Assembly (NCBI GenBank): GCA_903934875.1
Contig: CAIZPP010000041.1
Span: forward strand, 1-41,646
DNA: 41,646 nucleotides
From: an uncultured Methylococcaceae bacterium
Lineage (GTDB): Bacteria; Pseudomonadota; Gammaproteobacteria; Methylococcales; Methylococcaceae
Reading direction: 5' to 3'
A program made the position numbers and the translations under genes. Below the pieces are notes generated by a model that did no database searches, was not told the origin of the DNA, and saw nothing but the letters and a program-made list of their open reading frames with translations. This document shows, one piece after another, positions 23,638-30,969 of this stretch (position 1 is its first letter; each line of letters opens with the position of its first letter).

Positions 23638-25593
23638 ATGTGCGGCATTAACGGTATCGCCTTCAGCAGTCGAAGTTCGCGTCAGGTGGACCAGTCTACC
23701 CTAGTCCGTATGCGCGATGTCCTGCGGCATCGTGGCCCGGATGACGCGGGACTGTTCATCGAAGGCCCGGTCGGCATCGCGCACCGCCGCCTCAGCATCG
23801 TAGACTTGGCTATGGGGCATCAACCCATGCCCAACGAAGATGGCTCGCTGCAAATCGTCTTCAATGGGGAAATCTATAATCACGCCGACCATAGGCCTGA
23901 TTTGGAGGCGCGTGGCCATGTGTTCGCGACGCATTCCGACACGGAATCCATACTGCATCTGTACGAAGAATATGGCAAGCAGTGCGTGGACCGCCTCAGG
24001 GGGATGTTCGCGTTCGCCATCTGGAACCGGCTCACCAAAGAACTGTTCATCGCCCGTGATCGTCTCGGCGTGAAACCGCTCTATTACGTCCACACCGCCG
24101 ACGGGTCGCTCTATTTTGCGTCGGAGATCAAAGCGCTGCTGGCCGCAGATGCCTTGCGGCCGGAACTGAACCATGACGCGCTGCCCGATTACCTTGCCAA
24201 CCACGCCACCAGCGACGACACGACCTTGTTTGCCGGTGTCCGGCGGCTTTTGCCGGGACACACGCTGCTGTGGCAGGACGGCAAAATACAGATCGAACGC
24301 TACTGGGATGCCCGTCCCGGCGAATTCGCCGATGGCCAGCCGCGTGCTGTGGCGGACTATGTGTCCGAGTGGAGCGAACTGTTTGAAACGTCTGTAAAAT
24401 TGCGGCTGATGGCGGACGTGCCGCTAGGCGTGTTTCTTTCCGGCGGCATCGATTCCTCGGCCATCACTGGTGTCATGAGCAAACTGGTTGCGGAACCGAT
24501 CAAGACCTTCTCGGTAGGCTTTGACGCACCCGAGGCCAACGAACTGGAGTATGCGCGTGTGGTGGCGCGGGCGTTTGGCACCGACCACCATGAAGTCGTC
24601 GTCCAGCCAGCCGATTTTTTGGCCGCCCTGCCGCACTTGATCTGGCACGAGGACGAACCGCTAGCCCACCCATCCAGCGTCGCCCTCTATTTTGTATCCC
24701 AACTCGCACAGCGGCATGTCAAGGTAGTGCTAAGCGGCGAGGGCAGCGATGAACTTCTGGCTGGTTACAACCGTTATCGGATGTTGTTACTGAACCTTTC
24801 CGCCGGCAAGCTTTATCATCAATTTTCGACAGAAGGCATCCGCAGCCTCGTCCGCAGTGCCGCGACCCGCCTTGCCCCAGACGCGCTGCGGCGCAAGCTG
24901 TCACGGACGTTCCTGTGGCTGGAACCTGATGTGGGTTCTTTGTATTTCGATAATTTCGCGGTGTTCCCCAGGCACATGCAACGGCATCTATTTTCCAAGG
25001 AACTTATGGCTAGGGTAGGGCAACCCAACCCCTACGCCGGGATGCTAAGCTATTTCGATGCCGACCCGTCGGCAACATTACTGCAAAGGCTGTTGTACGC
25101 TGACCTGAAGACCTATTTGCAGGAACTGCTGATGAAGCAGGACCAGATGAGCATGGCGGCATCCATTGAAAGCCGTGTGCCATTCTTGGACCACAAACTG
25201 GTCGAGTTTTCCACAGCGCTCCCAGACCGGCTGAAGCTACGCGGCTGGACCACCAAATACGTGTTGCGTGAGGCGATGAAGACCGTGCTGCCAGAAACCA
25301 TCCTCAACCGGCCTAAGATGGGCTTCCCGGTGCCGTTGGCACGCTGGTTCAGGGGGGAGTTCCGCCCGCTACTCGACGAATACGTTGTCGGCGAACGCGC
25401 ACTAGCCCGCGGTCTATTCCAAGCCGACTTTCTGCGCAAGCTTGTGCAGGAACATGCCACTGGCAAAGCCGATCACATGGAACGGCTGTGGACGCTGGTC
25501 AATTTTGAAATGTGGCAGCGGAGATTTATTGATGGAGATTCGCTTGCCGCTTCCCTACCCCAAATAAAAGAGGTGGTACGCTCCAATTTCTAA
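23638..25593 (+). CDS. AsnB-type glutamine amidotransferase (second copy)
   Basis: A second, clearly diverged asparagine-synthase-like enzyme of 651 residues. It starts MCGINGI with Cys2 as nucleophile. The glutaminase domain has RHRGPDDAG (30-38), FNGEIYNH (75-82) and SDTES. The synthetase domain has SGGIDSS (268-274), SGEGSDELLAGYNRY (Glu in place of the Asp found in the first copy) and ESRVPFLDHKLVEF. Both active sites look intact. It has its own ribosome binding site (TAAGGTAA) and lies right behind repeat copy C, so it is a separate transcription unit. It may amidate a different sugar than the first copy, or make asparagine. The flanking repeats and the Rpn gene suggest it arrived as an independent cassette. 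Confidence 0.88.
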   Translation: MCGINGIAFSSRSSRQVDQSTLVRMRDVLRHRGPDDAGLFIEGPVGIAHRRLSIVDLAMGHQPMPNEDGSLQIVFNGEIYNHADHRPDLEARGHVFATHSDTESILHLYEEYGKQCVDRLRGMFAFAIWNRLTKELFIARDRLGVKPLYYVHTADGSLYFASEIKALLAADALRPELNHDALPDYLANHATSDDTTLFAGVRRLLPGHTLLWQDGKIQIERYWDARPGEFADGQPRAVADYVSEWSELFETSVKLRLMADVPLGVFLSGGIDSSAITGVMSKLVAEPIKTFSVGFDAPEANELEYARVVARAFGTDHHEVVVQPADFLAALPHLIWHEDEPLAHPSSVALYFVSQLAQRHVKVVLSGEGSDELLAGYNRYRMLLLNLSAGKLYHQFSTEGIRSLVRSAATRLAPDALRRKLSRTFLWLEPDVGSLYFDNFAVFPRHMQRHLFSKELMARVGQPNPYAGMLSYFDADPSATLLQRLLYADLKTYLQELLMKQDQMSMAASIESRVPFLDHKLVEFSTALPDRLKLRGWTTKYVLREAMKTVLPETILNRPKMGFPVPLARWFRGEFRPLLDEYVVGERALARGLFQADFLRKLVQEHATGKADHMERLWTLVNFEMWQRRFIDGDSLAASLPQIKEVVRSNF

Positions 25594-25611
25594 TCTGGAT
25601 GGCCTGTGTGT

Positions 25612-25735
25612 TACAGCGTTTTTAACATCGAAGAGTTACTTGTTGAGTTATATCACTTTGCAAAGCAATTCGCACAATGGGTGGTTTGATTGAGTTGTCC
25701 TTTATTATTTTTCTTTGTTAAGAAAAAACGCTGTA
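25612..25735 (-). repeat. Repeat copy D (D-type, 124 bp)
   Basis: A full D-type copy from TACAGCGTTTTTAACATCG to AAAAAACGCTGTA, with the conserved end on the left. It starts 18 bases after the amidotransferase stop. It carries TGATATAAC on the minus strand. Together with copy E in the opposite orientation it encloses a 209-base spacer. Confidence 0.93.
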
Positions 25736-25944
25736 CATAATTACAAATCCGGACTCCTAGCGATGTAGTGGCACATAGGCCGTCGTCTGACTAGCAACAA
25801 AAAATGTTGCCAGAACTATGGCTTACGCCTAGAGTGCCTTACCACGTTTAAGGAAGCCCATCAGTGGATTAGTATATGCAGTTAAATAATTGGTTGGCAT
25901 GAATTCATGATAAATGGTATGTGAAGCATGGGAAAGTTTTTTTG
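25736..25944. other. Spacer between inverted repeat copies D and E
   Basis: No ORF is seen. The first 35 bases share a block (CATAA..., then ACTCCT.GCG.TG) with the sequence after the copy ending at 41610. The last 60 bases (TAAATAATTGGTTGG ... TATGTGAAGCATGG) recur before the elements at 7598 and 32461. A hairpin GCAACA-AAAAA-TGTTGC lies at 25794-25810. The spacer itself is therefore made of repeat-associated sequence. Confidence 0.6.
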
Positions 25945-26066
25945 TACAGCATTTTTATCTTAACAAAGGATAATAATAAAAGACGCTCAATTAAACCCTC
26001 TTGTGTGTATGTGCCTTGCAAAATGATATAACCTGAAAGTAACTCTTTGATATTAAAAATGCTGTA
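25945..26066 (+). repeat. Repeat copy E (D-type, 122 bp) abutting the flippase start
   Basis: A full D-type copy from TACAGCATTTTTATC to AAAAATGCTGTA, inverted relative to copy D. Its last base is directly followed by the flippase ATG. It contains the extended -10 motif TGATATAAC at 26024-26032, reading toward the gene. Confidence 0.93.
26024..26032 (+). promoter_or_regulatory. Extended -10-like motif in repeat E, reading into the flippase
   Basis: TGATATAAC fits TGnTATAAT in eight of the nine positions and recurs in the D-type copies. Transcription would start near 26039, giving a leader of about 28 bases made entirely of repeat sequence and without a clear ribosome binding site. Confidence 0.4.
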
Positions 26067-27551
26067 ATGCATGAAATAAATCACAAAATGGCCAAAGGGG
26101 CCGCATGGATGGTAATTCTTAAGGTTGTCGAGCGCCTCATCGGACTTGTCAGTATGATGATTTTAGCTCGCCTTCTTATTCCGGCAGATTATGGTTTAAT
26201 GGCGATGGCTTGGTCTATCATCGCCGTGTTGGAGGTGATGGGAACATTCCGATTTGACCTTGCCATAATTCAAATTAAAAAGGTGGTTGATTATCATTAT
26301 GACACTGCTTGGACTTATACAATAATCGTTGCAATAGTTACCAGTTTAATTTTAGCATTACTAGCACTTCCAGCGGCGCATTTTTATAATGATCATCGAC
26401 TTGAATACATAATGTATGTTTTGGCTATCGGAACTTTTGCGCAAGGATTCGAAAACATAGGCGTTGTTGCCTTTCAAAAAGATATTAATCTAAAACTGGA
26501 TTTTATTTTTCAAGTAACGAAGAAAGTAGTATCATTTGCTGTCACTATCGGCATAGCTATTGTCTATAAAAATTATTGGGCTTTGGTTATTGGCACTGTA
26601 TCATCAAGGTTTGTAGGCGTAATTTTTAGTTATATGATACACCCTTACCGTCCAAAATTTTCATTGGCTGGTGGAAGCGATCTATTCCATTTTTCAAAAT
26701 GGATGCTTATCAACAATATTATGATATTTATCAACAACAGGTCAGTTGATTTTATTCTCGGCAAAATGGCGGGGCCGGGTGCTCTAGGCACATATTCCAT
26801 GGCTAATGAAATAGCCAACCTTCCCACTACAGAATTAGTCTGGCCCATTGGGCGGGCACTTTTTCCTGGCTATGTCAAATTACTTCATGACATGCCTGCT
26901 TTTCGTAAAAGTTTTTTAAATGCCTTAGGTCTAATTATCACATTCGCGCTGCCCGTAGGCATAGGAATAGCGGTATTGTCTGAACCATTGATTTCTATAT
27001 TACTCGGTCAAAAATGGGCCGGTGCGGTACGCGTAATGCAGATTCTTGCTGTCTATGGTGCCATACGCGCATGTTATACTAGCTTAGGTTCAGTATTTTT
27101 AGCACTTGGTCTTCCTAAATTAATATCCAAGCTGGCAATACTTAATATCTTTATTTTAATACCAATATTATTTTGGGCAGTGCCATTATGGGGGGCTGTA
27201 GGTGCTGCTTTGTCAATGTTGGCCGCACTTATAGTACAATTTAATTTTTATTATTTGGTTTTGATGAAAAAAATCAAACTAAATTTTTTACAAATTTTTG
27301 CTGTCGCATGGCGCCCATTATGTGCGACATTGATTATGGCATTAGTTGTGGACTTAACCAATAGAACTACAATGTTATACTACCATAATGTCTGGCAATT
27401 ACTTTCATGTGTTGCTACAGGTATCGTGGTATATGTGTTTTTTATTTTGTTCTTATGGAAATTATTTGGATCGCCAGCGGGGGCCGAGAGATTGATTTTA
27501 GACTTTGTAAAATCACGCATACAGCGTTTTCAACATCAAACAGTTACTTGA
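26067..27551 (+). CDS. Polysaccharide flippase (Wzx/MOP superfamily)
   Basis: Multi-spanning inner-membrane protein of 494 residues, with about 14 hydrophobic segments, that should flip lipid-linked repeat units across the inner membrane. The N-terminus (NHKMAKGAAWMVILKVVERLIGLVSMMILARLL) is typical of Wzx/lipopolysaccharide flippases. The gene is visibly AT-rich compared with the core EPS genes, which suggests separate acquisition. The first ATG directly follows repeat copy E and has no ribosome binding site; an in-frame ATG at 26088 is an alternative. The last residues (IQRFQHQTVT) and the stop come from an element end at 27520-27553, so the natural C-terminus has probably been replaced or extended. 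Confidence 0.9.
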   Translation: MHEINHKMAKGAAWMVILKVVERLIGLVSMMILARLLIPADYGLMAMAWSIIAVLEVMGTFRFDLAIIQIKKVVDYHYDTAWTYTIIVAIVTSLILALLALPAAHFYNDHRLEYIMYVLAIGTFAQGFENIGVVAFQKDINLKLDFIFQVTKKVVSFAVTIGIAIVYKNYWALVIGTVSSRFVGVIFSYMIHPYRPKFSLAGGSDLFHFSKWMLINNIMIFINNRSVDFILGKMAGPGALGTYSMANEIANLPTTELVWPIGRALFPGYVKLLHDMPAFRKSFLNALGLIITFALPVGIGIAVLSEPLISILLGQKWAGAVRVMQILAVYGAIRACYTSLGSVFLALGLPKLISKLAILNIFILIPILFWAVPLWGAVGAALSMLAALIVQFNFYYLVLMKKIKLNFLQIFAVAWRPLCATLIMALVVDLTNRTTMLYYHNVWQLLSCVATGIVVYVFFILFLWKLFGSPAGAERLILDFVKSRIQRFQHQTVT

Positions 27552-27553
27552 TG
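27520..27553 (-). repeat. Repeat fragment F: conserved end inside the flippase 3' end
   Basis: TACAGCGTTTTCAACATCAAA and the following GTTACTTGATGG match the conserved end (C-type, minus orientation); the rest of the element is missing. It provides the last ten codons and the TGA stop of the flippase gene. Confidence 0.85.
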
Positions 27554-27557
27554 GATT

Positions 27558-28304
27558 ATGGTTGTGCCAACGATAGTTATATTAACATTGGTGTTTACAA
27601 TGGGGTTTGTCCTGTTGTACCGTAAACTCTCCACCGTAAGAGAGAGTTTGATTTATGAGGTTTCGCTGATGCTTGATAATAATCACAGGCAACTTGAGGC
27701 CCTGTCGGCATTGTATATAGAACTTGGTCTAGCTCATGCACTTCCCGAGACACGGGGGTTTGCAGGGTCACCGGATTTTCTAAGAAACCTAATGACCTAC
27801 ACACTCAAGAACCACCCACAGACGATTGTTGAGTGTAGCAGTGGGATTTCTACACTGATTTTGGCCCATTGCCTGAAAAGGAACAAAACAGGCCATATTT
27901 ATAGCTTGGAACACGACCCGCATTATGCTAACCATACTCGCTCCATTCTTGCAGAGCATGGGGTCAGTCAATATGTTACGGTAATTGATGCCCCTCTAAC
28001 ACATCTGAGTATCAATGCTTGGATCGGACAGTGGTATGCCATTGATGATTTGAAAATCATAGAAAGCATTGATCTGATCGTGATTGATGGACCCCCCCAT
28101 TTTACTTCAGAAAATGCTCGCTATCCTGCTGTGCCAGTCCTTTATGACCGATTGTCAATTGGAGGCGCAGTCGTTTTGGATGATTCCAATCGGCCCGAAG
28201 AAACATGGGCATTTGGGCAATGGCTCAAAGATTTCCCTAATAGTTTAACGAAATTGGAAATGCCGAAATGTGAAAAAGGTTGTGCCGCCTTGGTCAAACA
28301 ATAA
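27558..28304 (+). CDS. Class I SAM-dependent methyltransferase with N-terminal membrane anchor
   Basis: A 248-residue protein with one N-terminal hydrophobic segment (VPTIVILTLVFTMGFVLLY, residues 3-21) followed by a Rossmann-type methyltransferase domain. SAM-binding motif I appears as TIVECSSGISTLIL (about 88-101), the acidic residue after beta-2 as SLEHDPHY (about 115-122), and the post-motif as IDLIVIDGPP. It probably methylates a sugar or lipid-linked intermediate at the membrane. It lies 6 bases after the flippase stop and within the same low-GC cassette. The anchor places its catalytic part in the cytoplasm if the N-terminus is out, but topology is not certain. Confidence 0.75.
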   Translation: MVVPTIVILTLVFTMGFVLLYRKLSTVRESLIYEVSLMLDNNHRQLEALSALYIELGLAHALPETRGFAGSPDFLRNLMTYTLKNHPQTIVECSSGISTLILAHCLKRNKTGHIYSLEHDPHYANHTRSILAEHGVSQYVTVIDAPLTHLSINAWIGQWYAIDDLKIIESIDLIVIDGPPHFTSENARYPAVPVLYDRLSIGGAVVLDDSNRPEETWAFGQWLKDFPNSLTKLEMPKCEKGCAALVKQ

Positions 28305-28340
28305 GGTGTAAAGTATTTTCTTAATTTATGAAATCATCAA

Positions 28341-29519
28341 ATGACTAACTCTTTTAAAGTATTAGCTTTAGCACAAAATTCATGGCATGGGCGCTGGCTA
28401 AACCGGCAGCAGTTATTGTCTAGGTTGGGGATTAAATATCCCATAGTATACTCCACTGGTGGTTGGTTCACGTGGGACAGAAACTCCACAGATTGGCATA
28501 CAGCGAGTCTATTCGGCGATTTTGCGTTAGAGGACAACGTTTGGATTGATAAGTCTCCAAAAGTTTTAATGCGCTATCCAAAAGTATCAGCCTATGATGA
28601 TGTGATTGTACGCTGGCAAGCTAGGCGCTGGACTTCCCGCTTAAATGCCCTAAGCGACGCGCCATTGGTCGCGCATGTATTTTATCCGTCTTTATTCCCT
28701 TATTTAAAATACATCCGCCCCCAAGTCCTTGTATACCATGCCTATGACCTGTTCCCTAAGACCCCAGGATGGAACAGCGAGATTGCTGGATATGAACGCA
28801 ATTTACTCGAAACTGCTGATTTGGTGGTGGCTTCTTCGCAATCAATAGCAGATGGCATGTTTTCGGTGGTTAACAGAGAGATTCGGGTACTCCCCAATGG
28901 CGCAGATATTCCAGCTTATGAGCACGCTTTGACAAGTGGATCGGAAGAACCCCAAGATTTGAAAAATATACCTCATCCCCGCATTGCTTACATGGGGAGT
29001 TTACAAGCGAAAGTTGATTTTGACTTGATTGCCGATTTGGCAACGCGGGAACCCGATTGGCATTTTATACTCATCGGCCATGTGGTCCCGGTGTTTTCGC
29101 CAGGAGGCCCCGAATGTGGAAGCCTGACTAGGTGCAGGAAGTTGCCAAATGTGCATGTTATCCAAGCAAAACCGCACAGCGAAATCCCGTACTATGCAAT
29201 CAATATGGACGTGAATCTCATGTGCTATCGCCTTGACGATACAACTTGGGTGAAATCCATTTATCCGCTTAAACTACATGAATATTTGGCAGCGGGGAAA
29301 CCTGTGGTCAGTTCAGATTTGGCGAGTGTGTCGCCATTCGCGTCCGTTGTCAGGATTGCAGGTGATTTGGAAGATTGGCACAAAGCCATCAGCGAAGCAC
29401 TGACAACGGGAGGAACCGGTAGCAGCGACACTAGGCAAGCGGTGGCCAGAGAAAATAGTTGGAATGCCAGAGTAAAGCAACTCGAAAACTGGCTGCTGGA
29501 AAAGCTACAGCGTTGTTAA
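28341..29519 (+). CDS. Glycosyltransferase (GT-B, TuaH-like)
   Basis: A 392-residue glycosyltransferase. The N-terminal half contains a Trp-rich segment (NSWHGRWLNRQQLLSRLG) and VYHAYDLFPKTPGW, and the C-terminal half has VLPNGAD, MGSLQAKVDFDL and KLHEYLAAGKPVVSSDL, the GT-B donor-site signature. This pattern resembles the TuaH-type sugar transferases. It ends with LQRC*, where the last codons and the TAA stop are supplied by an element end starting at 29506, so the original C-terminus may be lost. It lies 36 bases after the methyltransferase and belongs to the same cassette. Confidence 0.85.
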   Translation: MTNSFKVLALAQNSWHGRWLNRQQLLSRLGIKYPIVYSTGGWFTWDRNSTDWHTASLFGDFALEDNVWIDKSPKVLMRYPKVSAYDDVIVRWQARRWTSRLNALSDAPLVAHVFYPSLFPYLKYIRPQVLVYHAYDLFPKTPGWNSEIAGYERNLLETADLVVASSQSIADGMFSVVNREIRVLPNGADIPAYEHALTSGSEEPQDLKNIPHPRIAYMGSLQAKVDFDLIADLATREPDWHFILIGHVVPVFSPGGPECGSLTRCRKLPNVHVIQAKPHSEIPYYAINMDVNLMCYRLDDTTWVKSIYPLKLHEYLAAGKPVVSSDLASVSPFASVVRIAGDLEDWHKAISEALTTGGTGSSDTRQAVARENSWNARVKQLENWLLEKLQRC

Positions 29520-29530
29520 TATCGAAGAGT
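29506..29530 (-). repeat. Repeat fragment G0: conserved end in the glycosyltransferase 3' end
   Basis: TACAGCGTTGTTAATATCG and AAGAGT match the D-type conserved end, broken by the insertion of copy G1 at 29531. It contains the TAA stop of the glycosyltransferase. Confidence 0.8.
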
Positions 29531-29653
29531 TACAGCGTTTTCAACATCAAAGAGTTACTTGATAGCTGGAATGAAAGGGCAAGATATTCAGTTTACTTGA
29601 AACGTTAGCTGAATATCCTTTATTAGGGATATTTTAAAGATGAAAATGCTATA
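29531..29653 (-). repeat. Repeat copy G1 (C-type, 123 bp)
   Basis: A full copy with the conserved end on the left (TACAGCGTTTTCAACATC) and the other end GATGAAAATGCTATA. The inner hairpin is TTCAG/CTGAA based. It is inserted directly behind fragment G0. Confidence 0.88.
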
Positions 29654-29758
29654 CAAAAATACTTTCCAAGGACAACTCAATCAAACCACCCATTGTGTGA
29701 ATTGCTTTGCAAAATGATATAACTCAACAAGTAACTCTTTGATGTTAAAAATTGTGTA
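29654..29758 (+). repeat. Repeat copy G2 (D-type, left end decayed)
   Basis: Matches the D-type copy in reverse from AAGGACAACTCAATCAAACC to GATGTTAAAAATTGTGTA; the first 20 bases have decayed. TGATATAAC is retained. A 23-base block right after it (29763-29785) is identical to 36771-36793. The remaining stretch to the Fic stop (29786-29864) shows no gene. Confidence 0.85.
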
Positions 29759-29864
29759 GAGACATGGATGCCGAAACCCATCATTCGGCTATGGCATTCC
29801 GATTTTCATGGATGAGTGGGTGCATACATTTCTCGCTTGCTATGGATGATTGGCATTATTGATT

Positions 29865-30857
29865 TTATCGCAGCTTGCGGCCTTTCTGGCTTAGCCTATA
29901 TTTCTGTAGCGGGCTGTTGAGAGATTGCGGCTGGGTCATCTCAATCCAGCCACCCGCCAATGCCGGACGCAGGTAGTTTTTTCTGAATGTGGGGCGGTGC
30001 TGCAAGCCAAGCCGGTTGAGCAGCTCGCCAATTCTGAGCGATTCGTCGCCGTGGAACACCGCAAGAAGCTGTTTTACTGGGTCGCTTACTGGGTCGGTGA
30101 GCACCGTCTCAGTCATGGCGGTGTGCAGGGCTTGCAGCATAAAAGCCACGAAAGGCGCGGTGTCGGCGATCTGGTCGGCATCGGCCAGCGCCTGATAGTA
30201 GGCAACCTGCCGGTCACGGACGACGGTTTCCACAGGAAGGAAAGCCAGTAGCGGCATCCATCGGCTCAAGATCAAGGTTTGCCATAAGCGCCCTAAACGC
30301 CCGTTGCCATCGGCGAAGGGGTGGATAAATTCAAATTCGTAATGGAACACGCAACTGGCTACTAGGGGATGCAACTCGCCACGCGCCAGCCAGTCTAGCA
30401 AGTCCTGCATCAACACCGCCACACGGCTGGAAGGCGGAGCCATGTGCATGAGGGCATCACCGCGATAGATGCCGACGCCGCCGGAACGAAAATGTCCGGC
30501 ATCATCCAATAGCCCGGTCATCAACAGTCCATGGGCGGCTAGCAGGTCATTGATGGCGGTGGGTCGCCATTGTGGCAGGCATTCGTAGGCGGCAAAGGCG
30601 TTGCGGACCTCTTGAATTTCACGCGGCAGGCCCAGTACCCGCCTGCCTTCCAGCACGGCGGTCACTTGCTCTACGCTAAGGGTGTTGTTTTCGATGGCCA
30701 AGGATGCCTGGATAGTGCGGATGCGATTGCCTCGCCGGAGTCTAGGCGAAAGCTCGCCTTCCGGGGTGAGCGACCAGCGCCCCATGGTTTCGCCGATTTG
30801 TTCGACTAGGTTCAGAATTGTTGGCGTAATGGTCAGTGGTGGCTGGTAGCGGCTCAT
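29865..30857 (-). CDS. Fic-domain protein, class II (putative AMPylase)
   Basis: A 330-residue protein with the complete Fic motif HPFADGNGRLGR (179-190), expected to transfer AMP or another nucleotide group onto a target protein. An N-terminal inhibitory motif SLAIEN (52-57, pattern S/TxxxE/GN) marks it as class II, with the Glu blocking the active site in cis. The C-terminal part (about 265-330) looks like a winged helix that may bind DNA, as in related Fic proteins. The frame is open upstream to 31142, but that part overlaps the neighbouring glycosyltransferase 3' end on the same strand; the ATG at 30857 gives the typical N-terminus (MSRYQPPLTITPTILNLVEQIG). No toxin-antitoxin partner gene is seen. 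Confidence 0.9.
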   Translation of the reverse strand: MSRYQPPLTITPTILNLVEQIGETMGRWSLTPEGELSPRLRRGNRIRTIQASLAIENNTLSVEQVTAVLEGRRVLGLPREIQEVRNAFAAYECLPQWRPTAINDLLAAHGLLMTGLLDDAGHFRSGGVGIYRGDALMHMAPPSSRVAVLMQDLLDWLARGELHPLVASCVFHYEFEFIHPFADGNGRLGRLWQTLILSRWMPLLAFLPVETVVRDRQVAYYQALADADQIADTAPFVAFMLQALHTAMTETVLTDPVSDPVKQLLAVFHGDESLRIGELLNRLGLQHRPTFRKNYLRPALAGGWIEMTQPQSLNSPLQKYRLSQKGRKLR

Positions 30858-30969
30858 CGCAGCAGGGCTTCCGCCAAAATGGTTTTGAGTTGGTCGCGCA
30901 GGGCGGCGGTCTTCTGTTCGAAAGAAATAACCTTTTGATGCCTGTGTGCCTGGGCGTGAGGAATTTTCT

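Noticed and set aside
25612-29758. Evenly similar 122-bp repeats as a CRISPR or att-site array
   Set aside because: Copies occur in both orientations at irregular distances, have inverted-repeat ends and share no spacer pattern.
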